Positions 45,754 to 58,470 of a stretch of DNA of 64,000 bases are shown piece after piece. The stretch's first letter is position 1; each line of letters begins with the position of its first letter. The position numbers and the translations under genes were made by a program. The notes under the pieces are model-generated. The model worked only from the letters and a program-made list of their open reading frames with translations. It was not told the origin of the DNA and did no database searches. Source of the DNA: Lamellibrachia columna (taxonomy: Eukaryota > Annelida > Polychaeta > Sabellida > Siboglinidae); contig OY759268.1 in NCBI GenBank assembly GCA_963662155.1, forward strand, positions 58,852,140-58,916,139. Direction: 5' to 3'.

Positions 45754-46044
45754 ACGAGACATCTCATTGATTTACTAAATAAGGTTTCATTGCAATGTTA
45801 AAATTCTAAGAAACTAACAAAAATTCAGTTGTTTTGTTGATACATCATCGACACATTCATGGATCAGCTTCAATGTTAAAAGGTTAGGGAAGATATAGTA
45901 AATCCTATAAAATATACAGTGGGGCAGTTTTAGTGGCAAACGATGGGAGATAATTCCTAAACATCATAGGCGTATCTACAGTTCATTTTTGTTACAAAGA
46001 AAGCTCACAATACTGTTAAATATTATTCGTCTTGGTAGAGAGGT

Positions 46045-46260
<216 letters not shown>

Positions 46261-47020
46261 GCTCGTTAAACCGTATTTCCACAATCAACAGTGATAATTC
46301 CAAGCGACATAGCTTACTTTTGTCAAAATTCTAAATTTGTTAACATTAGTTTCCGAGTGAGCCATTTATCTTTATCTCAGCTGTTCTGTGGCCATTACCA
46401 AGAACCTAGCAGAACGTTTCCAAATTGGTTTTGATTTAACAGAAGTTAAATCATAGAAATAGGCAGCCCCATCAATCTTTACATCACACGGGGAATAGAT
46501 TAATAGTTGTTCATGCGTGTTACAGGCGACCTCGGGGGTTCGATGGGGCTGTTCATTGGAGCGAGCGTCATAACCGTCTTCGAAGCAGTAGACGCCTTCG
46601 CGATCGCATTGGCCAGATGGCAGCGTAGGAAGATAGGTCGACAACGGCGATCATTGAACAAGGAGACGGATAATAAACTGTGATATATTTGTCCAAGAAC
46701 TGATGCAAACATTAAATACAAGCAAAACAAATGGCCAATGCCATCTAGCGAATTTCATGGATACTACTATTTCCATATTGTCTAGTACGGGATGTTCCCA
46801 TGTTTCTTGATACTGTTTTGTAGAATCATTATTTTTGTCAGCGTAACATCAACATTTTAATGGCAAAACAGAAATAGGAGTTTTAATACCAACACAATAA
46901 TATTGATTAGGTCAGTTTAAATAGTAACAAGAACAACGCGGGTGGTTTTCGAGTGGAATACGGTATATGTAATCATGGTGGATTTGATTAGTATCAAGTT
47001 AGAATGAAACCATCATGTTT
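46261..47020. other. No gene recognised; includes start of LINE C upstream region
   Basis: No coding or repeat signal seen apart from weak open frames (90 codons, minus strand, 46372-46644) without recognisable motifs. Confidence 0.4.
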
Positions 47021-47023
47021 CGC

Positions 47024-47191
47024 TACGTCAGTCAAACAACTGGTCTTATTAACATAGCAGTGTTGTTTGGGCGTGCATGAATGTACACTAGTACCAAGAT
47101 ATCAAGTTACGTCAGTCAAACAACTGGTCTTGTTAGCGTAGCAGTGTTGTTTGGGCGTGCATGAATGTCATCATCCATTTAGTTATCTGCT
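47024..47191. repeat. Two 84-bp monomers upstream of LINE C ORF1
   Basis: 'tacgtcagtcaaacaactgg' recurs at 47024 and 47108, both followed by 'gcagtgttgtttgggcgtgc'. The pair lies directly before the ORF1 start at 47238. By position it resembles the 5' UTR monomers known for some L1 elements. Confidence 0.7.
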
Positions 47192-47226
47192 GTGAGAGTG
47201 ATGTCCATGAGTCGGTCTTTATGTCT

Positions 47227-50200
47227 CTCAGCTTGAGATGGAGTTAGAACAGCTGAGGCTGCTCGTTGTGGGAAGGGAGCAGGTGGGTTTTGCCATTGGT
47301 TCTGGTGGGGGGACAGTAGATGATAAAGTGGGGGAAGACGACGAGAGAGATGCTAGGGAGAGCTCACCTCAGCCTGGGAGGAGGCTGAGAGGAGGTAAGG
47401 TGACAGGTCGTAGGGAGACAGGACGAAAGGAGACGAGAAAGAAAGAAATGGGAGGGAAGACAAATGGATCAAAGGAAATGGGAGTGGGGGAGACAGTAGC
47501 GAAGGAGTCGGGAGGGGGGAGGAGACGATAGTTAAGGCGATGGGAGAGAGGGAGACAGGAGGGAAGGTGTCAGCAGGGAAAGCAACGGGAGCGCAAGTTA
47601 GCCAGGAGACGGGAGGGAAAGGTGACAGGTTGATGAGTGAGAGAGAGCTTGATAACAGTCTGCCACCAAGTGACAAGGCTGCAGGACAGAATGTGATGGA
47701 GGGGATCCATCGGAAGAACTATTCCGAGGCAGTGATAGAGGGGGTGAGAAAGAGAGCGAGGGTATTTGTGGGGACTCAATAGTTAGGAAGACCGACATAA
47801 TCTTAAACAAGGGAGATGACATTGTAGTTTGCTTGCCTGGGGCCAAAATAGAGGCGATAACTGAGTGGGTAGAAAACATTGTGGATTCGGCAAGAGTGGA
47901 TCTGTTTTAGTACACGTAGGGACAAATAACGTAGAAAGGGAGGGTACAACTGCCATAGTTAGGAAATACCGGAATTTGGTCAGAACACTAAAGCAGACGC
48001 GGGTTGAGCAGGTAATACTGTCTGGGATTTTACCAGTAATAGGAAGGAGGGGTCATAAATATCGAAATTGCCGGGGGATGGCAATCAACATGCTAGTCGA
48101 GAAGCTATGTAGGGAAGAGGAAGTTGGTTTTATGGATTTGTGGGGAAGTTTTGTTGGAAGGGCTGATATGTACATGAAGGACGGGCTTCATCTAAGTGGA
48201 AAAGGGGCAGCAGTATTTGCGGATGGACTCACATCAGCAGTAGACAGTGGCATGGGTAGCATAACTAATATTTTTGGTAGTAAACACTATTTAAACTAGA
48301 AGCGCACGGGGGTTACTTAGATATGCCTCAAGCAGGACAAGAGGCCACTAGTACAGATAAACCAATAACAAAATGTCCGAAAAACATGTATGAAGCAGGT
48401 TATAGATGCGTGTGTCTAAATGCTAGGAGTATAGTAAATAAGAAAAACGAATTAAACATTATGGTAAAAGATATTAACCCTCACATAATTGGTATTACCG
48501 ATTCATGGGCCAACACAGACATTGCAGATGCTGAATTAGGATTGACATGACACGTAATGTTTAGGAGAGATCGAATAGGAAGAAGGGGAGGTTGAGTTAT
48601 TTTATATGTTAAAGAATCTATTCAGGCTTATGAAATAAAATTAGAAAGGGAAGCAGATTACGATAAAGCTGTTTCGTGCAAAATAGTTTCAGGAAATTCA
48701 GAATTAACTATTTAATTAGTTTACCGAAGTCTAAACATAAACGAAGAGGATAACACAAATATACAAAATGCTATAAAGGAAGTTACTAAAGGGGAATGTA
48801 TCATAATGGGAGATGTTAACCATGGACACATACAATGGAAATCTCTAGAGAGTACAGGGGTGAGGACCAACAATATATATTTTTAATTCAGGATAGCTTC
48901 CTTACTCATCGCGTGCTAGAACCAACCAGGGGAGAAAATGTATTCGATATAGTTTTATCATCACACAAAAATTAGTGGACAATGTAAAAATACATGATCC
49001 ATTGGGTAACTGTGACCACAATCAAACACATTTTGACATTAATGTAAAATCAGAAAGTAAAAAAAAAAAACGTATAGGAGAAACTTCCACAAAGGTAACT
49101 TTAAAGATATGAGAAAATACTTAGCAAAGCTAGATTGGAATAACATGCTGATGAATAAGACCGCAATTGAAAGTTGGAATATTCTAAAATATGAAATTGA
49201 GAGTATCATCGATACATTTGTTCCCTTGAAAAAAACAAGGAAAACGGCGTAGAAAGAAACACTTGTCAAAAGAAGCTATTAGAAAAATAGTGTTTAAGCA
49301 AACTATGTAGAGGGTTTATAGGCGTAACAGAAAGGATGAAGACTATACAAATTACAAAGAGGCATTTAACCTAGCTACAACTGAAATTAGAACATCTAAA
49401 GAACCTTTGAAAAAAATTGGCAGGTAATATAAAAAATGACAGCAAGAGTTTCTATGCTTATGTAAGGAGTAAACAGAAAGTTCGAGATAAGGTCGGACCA
49501 CTGGAAAACAACAGGGGAAACATAATTTCAGACGGGTTTCAAATGGCAGAGGTCCTGAATGAGTATTTCAGCTCAGTTTTTACCACAGAAGATATCAGCT
49601 CACTTCCAGTTCCATTTACTACATTTGAGGGCAATAAATCAGAACATTTCGGGCAATTATTTGTAACTCCTGAAATGACAGCACAGAAAATGAAAGATAA
49701 TAAATCACCTGGAATTGATGGGATACCACCAAAACTGCTTAAGGAAATTAGTAAAATTAGTACACCACTTGCAAAATTGTTTAACTTGTCACTAGAAGAA
49801 GGAATAGTTCCTTCAGAATGGAAAGGAGCAAATATTACGCCGCTATTTAAGAAGGGATCGAGGAACAAGCCAGAGAATTACAGACCAGTGAGTTTAACAT
49901 CAGTTGTCTGTAAATTACTCGAAACATTAATTAAAGGCCACATTGTGGAATTCCTTGTAAAACATAAATTAATAAATACATCTCAACATGGGTTCCTAAA
50001 AACAAGGTCATGTCTAACCAATCTCTTATATTTTTTGGAAGAAATTACAAAGTGGGTAGATGACGGGTCACCAGTGCGTGTTGTCTACTTAGATTTTTTA
50101 GAAAGCTTTCGATAAAGTGCCACATCAAAGATTGTTACTTAAACTAAAAGCACATGGTATAGGTAATGATGTAGTCAATTGGATATAAAAGTGGCTTACA

Positions 50201-51270
50201 CACAGAAGACAGAGAGTTATAGTAGATGGCGAGATTTCAAACTGGAAATCGGTTTTGAGTGGGGTACCACAGGGATCAGTATTAGGCCCTATACTGTTTT
50301 TAATATATATAAATGATTTGGAAGATGACATATCTAGCAAAGTACTCAAATTTGCAGATGACACAAAAGTATTCAGAAGGGTTACTAATGATACAGATAA
50401 ACAAATTTTACAGGATGATTTAGAAAAATTAGTAAAATGGTCAGAAAAATGGCAAATGTTATTAAATTTTGGGAAGTGTAAATGTATACACATAGGACAT
50501 GGAAATATGGACGAGGAATATAAAATGGGGGATGCTGTACTAGGTAGAACCACACAAGAAAAGGATTTAGGAGTAACATTTAATAGTGCTGACACGAAAG
50601 TTTCAGAGCAATGTGGGATTGCTGCTTCAAAAGGAAATCAAATTATAGGGCTAATTAGGAGAACTATCATGTATAAGGAGAAACAGCTAATTGTACCCCT
50701 GTACAAAGCAATAGTTAGACCACATTTGGAATATTGTATACAAGCATGGAGGCCGTGTCGTAAAAAGGACATAGACAAGCTAGAAAGAGTACAATGAAGA
50801 GCAACTAAAATGATTCCAGAATTGAGAGACCTTAGTTACGAAAGTCGCTTATTACAATGTGGTTTGACAACACTAGAGACCAGGAGACTAAGAGGAGATG
50901 AAATAGAAGTGTTTAAAATAGTGAACGGTTATGAGGATGTTGATAGAAATATGTTCTTCAAACTTAAAGAAGGCAGTAGAACAAGAGGACACAAAGCAGC
51001 ATTAGTTAAAGAGCAGTGCAAGTTGGACATGAGAAAGTACTATTTCTCACAGAGGGTGATAAATGAATGGAACAAACTGCCAAATGATTGTGTTAATGCT
51101 AGTAGTGTGAATATGTTTAAAAATAGAATTGACAGATATTTGATAAGGGCGGGCTACACATAGATGAGAAAATGGTTGGACTCTCGATAAGCCAATGGCT
51201 TCCTTGTCCACTTGCCATCTGGAACTTGTTGTTTGGGATGGCAGTCTTGTTAAATCTTGTTAAATTCCAC
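47227..51270 (+). mobile_element. LINE family C: nearly full-length CR1/L2-like element with SGNH-esterase ORF1
   Basis: ORF1: a basic Gly/Arg/Lys-rich region (47238-47760), then SGNH hydrolase blocks GDSIVRK (47772), VLVHVGTNN (47908) and the DGLHLSGKG block (48181), an esterase domain known in ORF1 of CR1/L2 elements. ORF2: endonuclease from CLNARSIVNKKNEL (48415) with ITDSWAN (the usual catalytic Glu is Asp), MGDVNHGHIQW (48811); RT with NKSPGIDGIP (49700), NYRPVSLTSV (49878), VYLDF, GVPQGSVLGPILFLIYINDL (50259) and KFADDTKVFR (50347); C-terminal RLLQCGLTTLETRRLRG to YLIRAGYT and TAG at 51161. Several stops and frameshifts (for example at 48548, 50096 and 50795) inactivate it. The 3' end carries a 'tgttaaatct' repeat at 51246-51266. 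Confidence 0.9.
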
Positions 51271-51279
51271 GCAGCAAGT

Positions 51280-53145
51280 TCGCCCAAAACGCCCACTTAT
51301 AAGACATTGTATCAGTGTAATTTCCGCTAGATCGACCATTTGCCTGAAGTCCTGATGCAATGTCTCACGAGTGAGACATGATTAATTAAAGGCCGTTCTC
51401 CTGCCGTGTTGGTTGCGTGCGAGGCAGTATGACAACTGACACGCCATTCATCACTTCGTGTCGCCTACAACCATGTCACAGGAAGACAAGAATCAGTCAT
51501 TATATGAACATTTTCATCACATAGAATACGCGATGAGAACGTGTGTGCGTTTTGCCATGATGCGTCTTTTAACGGATGTAGAAAGACGAATATATGCTGA
51601 TTGCAGGACAGATGATCATCATCGCTTTGGGTCAACCGTTGCAACACTTGCAAAGCATATCCATTGAAGCTGGCCTACAAGATCACTTTGTTAAGATGTC
51701 AGCTCTGAGGAACTTTTTGCACATACACACCCTTTGCGCACAAACTAACCCACGCGCGCGCACACACATGCACACACATAAGCACGTACGCACGCACGCA
51801 CATACGTACACACGCAACCACGCACTCACGCAACCAATCACGCACTCTTTATCAGCCGCTATTGTGTTGATATTACTGTGCGCGTATGTTACTTGTGAGC
51901 CCAATCCGCGCCTTGAACGTTCTTCCACAGAACAAGACACTGTATATGCCATAGATGAAAGGGAAGTGTTGATGGTCTCTCCTTGCATTCCTTTTCAGCT
52001 TCAGTTGTGCGGGTTCGCTCGAAGGAAGCAGCACCTTTGTTAGTCTTTCTTGCTGATCGATCCTGGACAAACCGCTTCAACGACTCAGGGCCTATCCTGA
52101 AGCTCTCGCTCACTAGTGTCACAACGACAGTCACAACCGGCGTATTAAAACAAAATGCATCATGCCCGTATTGTATATAGCTATAATGTCGAATGGTGGC
52201 AATTAAATGTGCCATTTTTTAAATAATGTTTTATTTCTATGAAATTTGGTCAACGGTTTTCTGTGATATTGTAATTTTTCTTCTGAAAACTCTTTATAAA
52301 GCAACTGCTTCATTCTTCCAATCCACACACTAACGAATAATTATGCTTCGCTCAATAGTTCACTTGGCCTGCTTGAAATGATTCGTATTGAAACTACTAA
52401 CGAAGCCTTGTAAAACATTTGACAAGTCGAATGCCTTTCTGGCGGCGCATTTTCCATTTTCATTTTCTAGTAATATTGGTCTCAGTCCGGCGCGAAAATA
52501 AAAGCGTCGCGGTCTATGGAAAAGTCGACTGCACTTGGCACGCGCACGGTTTCGCGTGTTGCGTGTCATTCCGGCTATGCGACATGCTGTGGTAATTAAC
52601 AATACATCAAGTGAAAAATGGTGATGAAAAGATACCAACAAAAATATTACTCAAGTCTAGTTCCACTGTCCTGCTTAATATGAATGTGCGTGTGGTATAA
52701 TGCGGCATCACTGTTCCAATGGAGACGTCGTGTGTTCTTTGAAGGTTTCTAAGCGATCACGAGGACTTGCTATTGTAGTTTATTCATATATACGCTTGTA
52801 GACCAAACAAGAGTATGGAAATGCCAAATGCGTTCTGTGTTATTATTCTGGAAAATGTCGCTTGTTAGAATAAAATAATGGGGACATACACTGATTTTGC
52901 TAACCAAAGCTGAGCCCACCCACGTAGACAATTTAAAGGGGCTGTACAACGACAATTTTCATTGGATAACTGAATGTCAGAGCGAATCTGAATTTACTAG
53001 TACTTATAACACATCAGTTGGTTAATCATGCTACCCATACAAGACGTTGCTATCGTGATCTGTCATCTGTTGATATAGTGATAACATAGAGTGTCGATTT
53101 GGCGATTACATACACTATTATAGGTACTGCGACATTGTAGAGACA
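51280..53145. other. No gene recognised; short CA/CGTA-rich microsatellite at 51725-51850
   Basis: An imperfect alternating purine-pyrimidine tract (acacac, acgcacgc, cgtacg words) lies at 51725-51850. The frame of 69 codons at 51458-51667 has no recognisable motif. Nothing else supported. Confidence 0.4.
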
Positions 53146-53310
53146 GCCCAACCGCCCAACCGCCCTACCGCCCAACCGCCCAACCGCCCTACCGCCCAAC
53201 CGCCCAACCGCCCAACCGCCCAACCGCCCTACCGCCCAACCGCCCAACCGCCCAACCGCCCAACCGCCCTACCGCCCAACCGCGCTACCGCCCAACCGCC
53301 TACCGCGCCA
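53146..53310. repeat. CCGCCCAA minisatellite with G-quadruplex potential on the minus strand
   Basis: About 20 units of 8 bp ('accgccca' with 'accgccct' variants). The minus strand has regularly spaced GGG and GG runs (gggcggttgggcggtagggc), suitable for G-quadruplexes. The minus-strand peptide GGWAVGRLGG repeat is an artefact. Confidence 0.9.
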
Positions 53311-54045
53311 CGGCAATTAACGACCGACCGGTGATTTATTGGTCCGTTAGATTCAATCTATGCAAATATTTACGTAGAAATACTGCAGCAATAACGATTC
53401 AAACACGGAATATGACGCTGTTAATGTAGGTGTGCCTTAAAATCGAAATATGTTGATAATGTGGGTTTTTTAATAAACGAAACACGCAACTAGCTATATT
53501 TAAGCTAACCAACGAAAATCTGTGTACATCTGCGAAAGTAAACGCGTTATGATAATTGTAATTTAATGAATTTAAGTTATTGAATTGTATGTAACATTAT
53601 GGTTTTGGGTGTAATATATTATATATTATGTGATATTAATTAAAGGATACAACGAATTGCATAAGTTATAATAACTGTGCTTTAATGTGGTAAAACATAG
53701 CGCCGTATTTTATGCGAAAGGAAGCAAAAGCTATAAAACCGGATACAAAGTAATAATTTCTGGTTAACGTGGAACTAAATCAATTAACAAATGAGAAAAT
53801 AAATGCTTTATCGACAGTAAGACACACATAAACTTCATGTGCTCGGTACACTCCGCCTCATACCCTCTTGGAGATAGGTGCCAGTCCCAAGCCCGGATAA
53901 GGAGGAGGGTTAGGCGTGGGGTTAGCAGCCCAATCTCGTAAAACATCGCTTGCTGCAGAAAAGACTACAAGCAATTCTTCAAAAGATCAAGTATCGGGAG
54001 GGGAAGACATATGAAGCGTTGCAGTGAAAGCCGCAAGGAAGCTGC
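53311..54045. other. No gene recognised
   Basis: AT-rich DNA without supported features. Confidence 0.4.
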
Positions 54046-54049
54046 CCGC

Positions 54050-56600
54050 GAAACCTTCTTTCTCCAAGGACAACTACTCAATTTGGTAGATGGAACGTGC
54101 CTATTATGTACGAAACAGGGAAGGCCGCCCATATTGCAGCAGAGATGAGGCGGTACAAACTTGCCATACTCGGTCTCTGTGAGACGAGATGGACGCGGTC
54201 AGGGTAGATTCACCTGGCCACAGGCGAGACCCTTATTTATTGAGGACACGAGGAAGAGGACGCTCCGCACGCAGAAGGAGTTGGTCTAATGCTATCTGAA
54301 GGAGCAGCTGGAGCCCTTCTCGACTGGAAGGTATTTTTTATCCCGCATCATTTCAGCAAGATTCCACACCATAATACGCCAGGTACTCATTGTACAGTGC
54401 TATGTCCCAACAAACAACTCAGATGCAGAGAAAATGCGAGTTATGTGGGAGACGTTTTAGACCAAAAAGCAAAGAAAACGTTACTAATCATGAAGGGTGA
54501 CTTCAATGCCAAGATTGGAAAGGACAACATAGGAAAAGAGCTAGTCATGGGGAGGAGGGCCTTGGTGAGATAAACAAGAATGGAAAACTATATTTCGACT
54601 TCTGTCACTTCAACAGTCTGGTTATCGGGGAAAGTATACTCCCACACAAGAGGATTAACAAGACCACATGAATTTCACCAAACCACCAGACAGAGAAGCA
54701 GATTGATCACATCTGTATATCCAGCACATTTAGAACATCCCTGCAAGACGTCTGCTCCAAGAGGGGAGCTGATGTAGGAACAGACCATCACCTGGTCACA
54801 GGAAAAATCAAGTTCAAGCTCAAGAGATATCACCCAACGGCAGCAAAACCAGGATTCAGATACAACACTAAACTGTTGAGAGACATAACAACCAAGTACA
54901 GCTTCCAGTTGGAACTAGCAAACAGATACTCCTGTCCAACCTCATTGAAGACGATGCAACAGTGGAACAAGTGTGGCAGCAAAACAAATCAGCATGGAAA
55001 GAAACGTGTGACAAGATATTCGGTAAGAGAACAATACAGCACAAAGACTTGATTTCAGCCGAAACCTTGGGGAAGGTAGCAGAAAGGAAGCAGAGAAAAG
55101 CAGCAATAAACAAGAGCAAAACAAGAGCAGCCAAGACAGAAGCACACCGCCTATGTGAAGAAGCCAACAAAGAGGTAAAAAGAAGTATAAAACGTGAAAA
55201 AAAACTTTGTGGAGAGACTGGCAGCCAAGCAGAAGAAGCCGCAGGACAACAACATCTCAAAGAATTATATGACATTACACGGAAGCCGGCGGGTACACGT
55301 CGTAAAGATGAACAATATGTTATGGACAAAACTAGACAGGTGTTGACAACCCAAGCAGGATAACTCAACTGATGGAAAGATAATTTCGAAGACCTATTAA
55401 ACCGACTTTCACCTGGTGAGCCTCCAGATATACCTCCGGCTGAAACACCACTTCGCATCAACACCGACAGACCACCAAAACAGGGAATCCGGAACGCAAT
55501 CCTGCAGTTGAAGAACGGGAAAGCACCGGGCCCAGATGGGATTCCACCAGAAGCAATAAAGGTTGATACAGATACATCAGTGGACTGCATTTAAAGGCTT
55601 TTTGGGAAGATCTGGGTTGAAGAAGAGATTCCAGAGGATTGGAGACATAGCCACCTGTTAAAGCTTCCCATGAAAGGCAATTTGAAAGACTGCAAAACCT
55701 GGAAGGTCATCACGTTGCTGTCAACACCAGGAAAAGTGTTCAAACGGATTATTGTGGAAAAAATGAAAACAGAGGTTGACATACTATTGTGGTAGGAACA
55801 GGCTTGCTTTCAGAAGGAGAGGTCATGCACGGACGAGTGATCATTGAACAGTCCCTGGAGTGGAATTCTCCTCTGTACATCACTTTCGTAGACTTCGAAA
55901 AAGCTTTTGATAGTGTCGACCGTACTGCACTTTGGAAGTTACTTGCACATTACGGTATTCCGGAAAAGATCATCAGACTGATCTGTACAACTTATGAACC
56001 ACCCACCTGCCAAGTTCAACGGCTTTGACTGAACCCTTCTCCATATTATCAAGGGTCCGTCAAGAATGTTTGCTTTCTCCATTCCTGTTCCTGCTGGCAG
56101 TTGGCTGGATTATGGCATCAACAATAGAAAGTTGTCATCTCCGTCAAGACCAAGCTTAGGATTTTTAACACCGACGTAAAGTCAGTCCTTCTTTGTGCGT
56201 GTGAAACCTGGCGCATAACAAAGGCCTTAGCAAACAAAGTGCAGACCTTCATTAACAGATGCTTGAGGGCCATCCTTCACATCTAATGGCAGGACAAAAT
56301 CACAAACGAAGAAATCTGGAGAAAAACAGACAAGCACAATCAGAATTCCATATCAAGAGAAGAAAGTAGGATTGGCTGGGCCACACCCTGCGTAAACCAA
56401 CGTCTGGCGTGATACGCCATGCTCTAAAATGGAACCCACAAGAGATATGGAAGAGAGGAAGACCCCGCTCCACTTGGAGAAGGTCTGTGGAGACTGAAAG
56501 GCGGATGTTGGGACACTCCTAGGATCAGCTGGAAGTTTTGTCCAGAGACAGGGCCAAGTGGAGGAAGCTTGTGGTCGACCAATGCCCCAAACGGAGTATA
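54050..56600 (+). mobile_element. LINE family B, copy B2: long but decayed
   Basis: It starts in the endonuclease (RWNVPIMYETGKAAHIAAEM at 54087, LGLCETRW at 54172, KGDFNAKIG at 54495, QIDHICISS at 54702, TDHHLV at 54781), then the basic linker and RT pieces (NGKAPGPDGIPPEAI at 55518, FVDFEKAFDSVDR at 55885), and the terminal RGRPRSTWRRS and AKWRKLV (56455-56575). The FADD block and surrounding RT sequence between about 56130 and 56150 are deleted. Many stops and frameshifts. It complements copy B1 by showing the 5' endonuclease part that B1 lacks. Confidence 0.85.
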
Positions 56601-56609
56601 AGTGTATAA

Positions 56610-57350
56610 ATCAAATAAGTCAAGTTCGGTACACAATCGTTTGGACCGAGATCACTATGGCCTTTGTGCTCTCAGGCCGAAGTCACCATAGTTGCGGGCC
56701 GGAGTCTCCAAATCATGCTGTCCGAATTCTCCGGGCCGAATTCCGTGGGCCGACATCACCAGTATCCGCGCTGACAGCTCACTTCGATCCGATGTAGAAG
56801 GTTGTCGTCAACGCCCGTGTCGCAACCTGTGTTCTACGGATTGATGGCTTTGATATAGCGTCCACTACAGGGAATAATGTTGGCACATAATCCTCTTTCA
56901 AAGATATTTTAACACCCAGGCTGCCATATTTGTAACAATATTCTCAAAGATTTTTCAGAGCTAAACAGTAAGAAATTGGGGATGCGGAGCAGTCTGACAC
57001 AGATAGTAAGTTATCAGTTTGTCTTCCTGGTTGCGTAGATGCATAAACGCTTATTGCTTGAAGTTGTTGAGATCTGGCATTTTGGCACATATTTAAACTT
57101 AAAATACTTAAAATACTGCAGGCGAATGCCACACATTAATTCACCCTTAACGAAATATTAACAAGTGTATAAACACAGTTTTGCTTCGGCATGTACGTGA
57201 AGTTGGCCAGGTACTTCAAGTTTTCAAGTCTTTAAGTATATACTGCTAAAAAGTAATAATTTACTATCCTGCAGTTTGCAACGTCATCTCCCAAGGTGGG
57301 GCGATCTAAAATGTTTGTATATATGTAAATACATGTGTGCAGTTTATGGA
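56610..57350. other. No gene recognised
   Basis: A G+C-richer stretch at 56640-56800 with 'gggccga' repeats (cgggccggagtc, cgggccgaattc, gggccgacatc), then AT-rich DNA. No supported gene. Confidence 0.4.
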
Positions 57351-57362
57351 TACAATTGACGT

Positions 57363-58470
57363 CTACGATGACTTAATAACTTCGAGGACGGCTTTCTGAA
57401 ATGCTTCTGTCGTTGGTGCCGTGACTGCTTCCTGGGTGAGGGAAATCCACATTGGGATAGAGCAAACATGTAATAAGTGCTGGTAGATGATGCAAGAGAC
57501 TGGTAGTGTTCGGAGTTTATACTTGTGGTGGTGTCTAGTGCGAGTATCTACTGTGACAATGATGGTAGGCAAACTGATACAAACTTGTCCGTGGTGAATC
57601 TTATGAAACAGAGTGACATCTCTGATGCAACGTCTAGTGTGCAATGCATACCACATGAGGTTAGCACACATGGCAGTTACACTTCAAGTTCTCCGATAGT
57701 CACCAGTGACAAAACGAGCTGAGGAACGCTGCACTTGTTCAATGTTTCGTGTGGGGTGACCAGGCGAAAATAGCATACTCAAACGTTGGTCAGACAAGTA
57801 CCTCGTATGCAGTGTTCTTCACTTGGGGTGGTGTCGCATGCATTGTTCTCTTGATTAGGCCGAGTGTCCATCTGGCTTTGTTTTGCGCCTTGTTGATATG
57901 CGGCTGCCACGATAACTCGTGTTGATGGTAATTCCAAGGCAGTCCTGGTTGTCAGTTCGTGGAATCTGTTGGCCATCCATGTAGTAATCATATGTTGATG
58001 GCTTCCTCTTGGTCGTAGCTGACAGGACAGCGCACTTTAACACATTAAAATCCATCTGCGCCTGTTCGCTGTCTTTAGCGAACAGGCGCATTTGTGAATT
58101 CACTCCTTCGTTGATGTCGTTAATGTACAACAAAAACAACGTTGGTCCCAACACTGTCTCTTGTGGAACTCCAGAAAGGACGTCGGCTGACCGCGATGAC
58201 TGCCCATTGACGACAACTTGTTGACTGCGAGAACTAAAAACGCACTGATCCAGGCATTTGTCTTTCCGTTGATTCCGTAGTACCGGATTTTTGGGATAAA
58301 TTTTGCATCAGACACTTTATCGAATGCCTAATTGAAGTCCAGAAAATGACATCTGTCTTATTCTTTCTGTTGATGGAATACGCCAATTTACGTATAGTAC
58401 TGACGAGTTGTGTATCACAACCTTTCGGAAGCCATGTTAGTTAGGGTTTTGGTACAAGAGGAAGACAACA
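57363..58470 (-). pseudogene. Degenerate LINE RT (family E), with FADD changed to FAKD
   Basis: On the minus strand: HGFRKGCDTQLVSTI (58440), AFDKV and RYYGINGKTNAWISAFL (58325-58240), SGVPQETVLGPTLFLLYIND (58180-58120), MRLFAKDSEQ (58096; the first catalytic Asp is Lys), then LKCAVLSATTKRKPSTYDYY and QDCLGITI (58040-57935), and C-terminal TRHHHKYKLRTLP, followed by AVTAPTTEAFQKAVLEV (57540-57375). CR1/Jockey-like. Several frameshifts. Confidence 0.8.

Larger units (their letters stand above)
40405..45755 (+). mobile_element. LINE family A, copy A3, with giant internal arrays, truncated at the 3' side
   Basis: Same order as A2: ORF1 Cys motif and coiled coil (CKKCDEGTIDGLK, 40525), 23-bp array (40745-42523), ORF1 C-part (42550-43080), endonuclease (MTESWVKENTMDSELALNGY at about 43207; CGDFNHNTIN at 43523; GSSDHNIVEF at 43719) and then the 54-bp array (43954-45753) where it ends. 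No RT follows. The endonuclease frame from 42851 to 43555 is open for 234 codons. It shares a 51-bp ORF1 duplication ('ggggagaagggggtgggtga' twice, about 225 bp apart) with A1 and A2, so that duplication is ancestral. Confidence 0.85.

Noticed and set aside
51458..51667. 69-codon frame as a small gene
   Set aside because: No recognisable motif, no splice or poly(A) support.
53146..53310. Interstitial telomeric repeat
   Set aside because: The unit is CCGCCCAA/CCGCCCTA, not the animal TTAGGG/CCCTAA repeat.
54868..55590. 240-codon minus-strand frame
   Set aside because: Antisense to the LINE B2 linker and RT region, whose sense strand has recognisable motifs.
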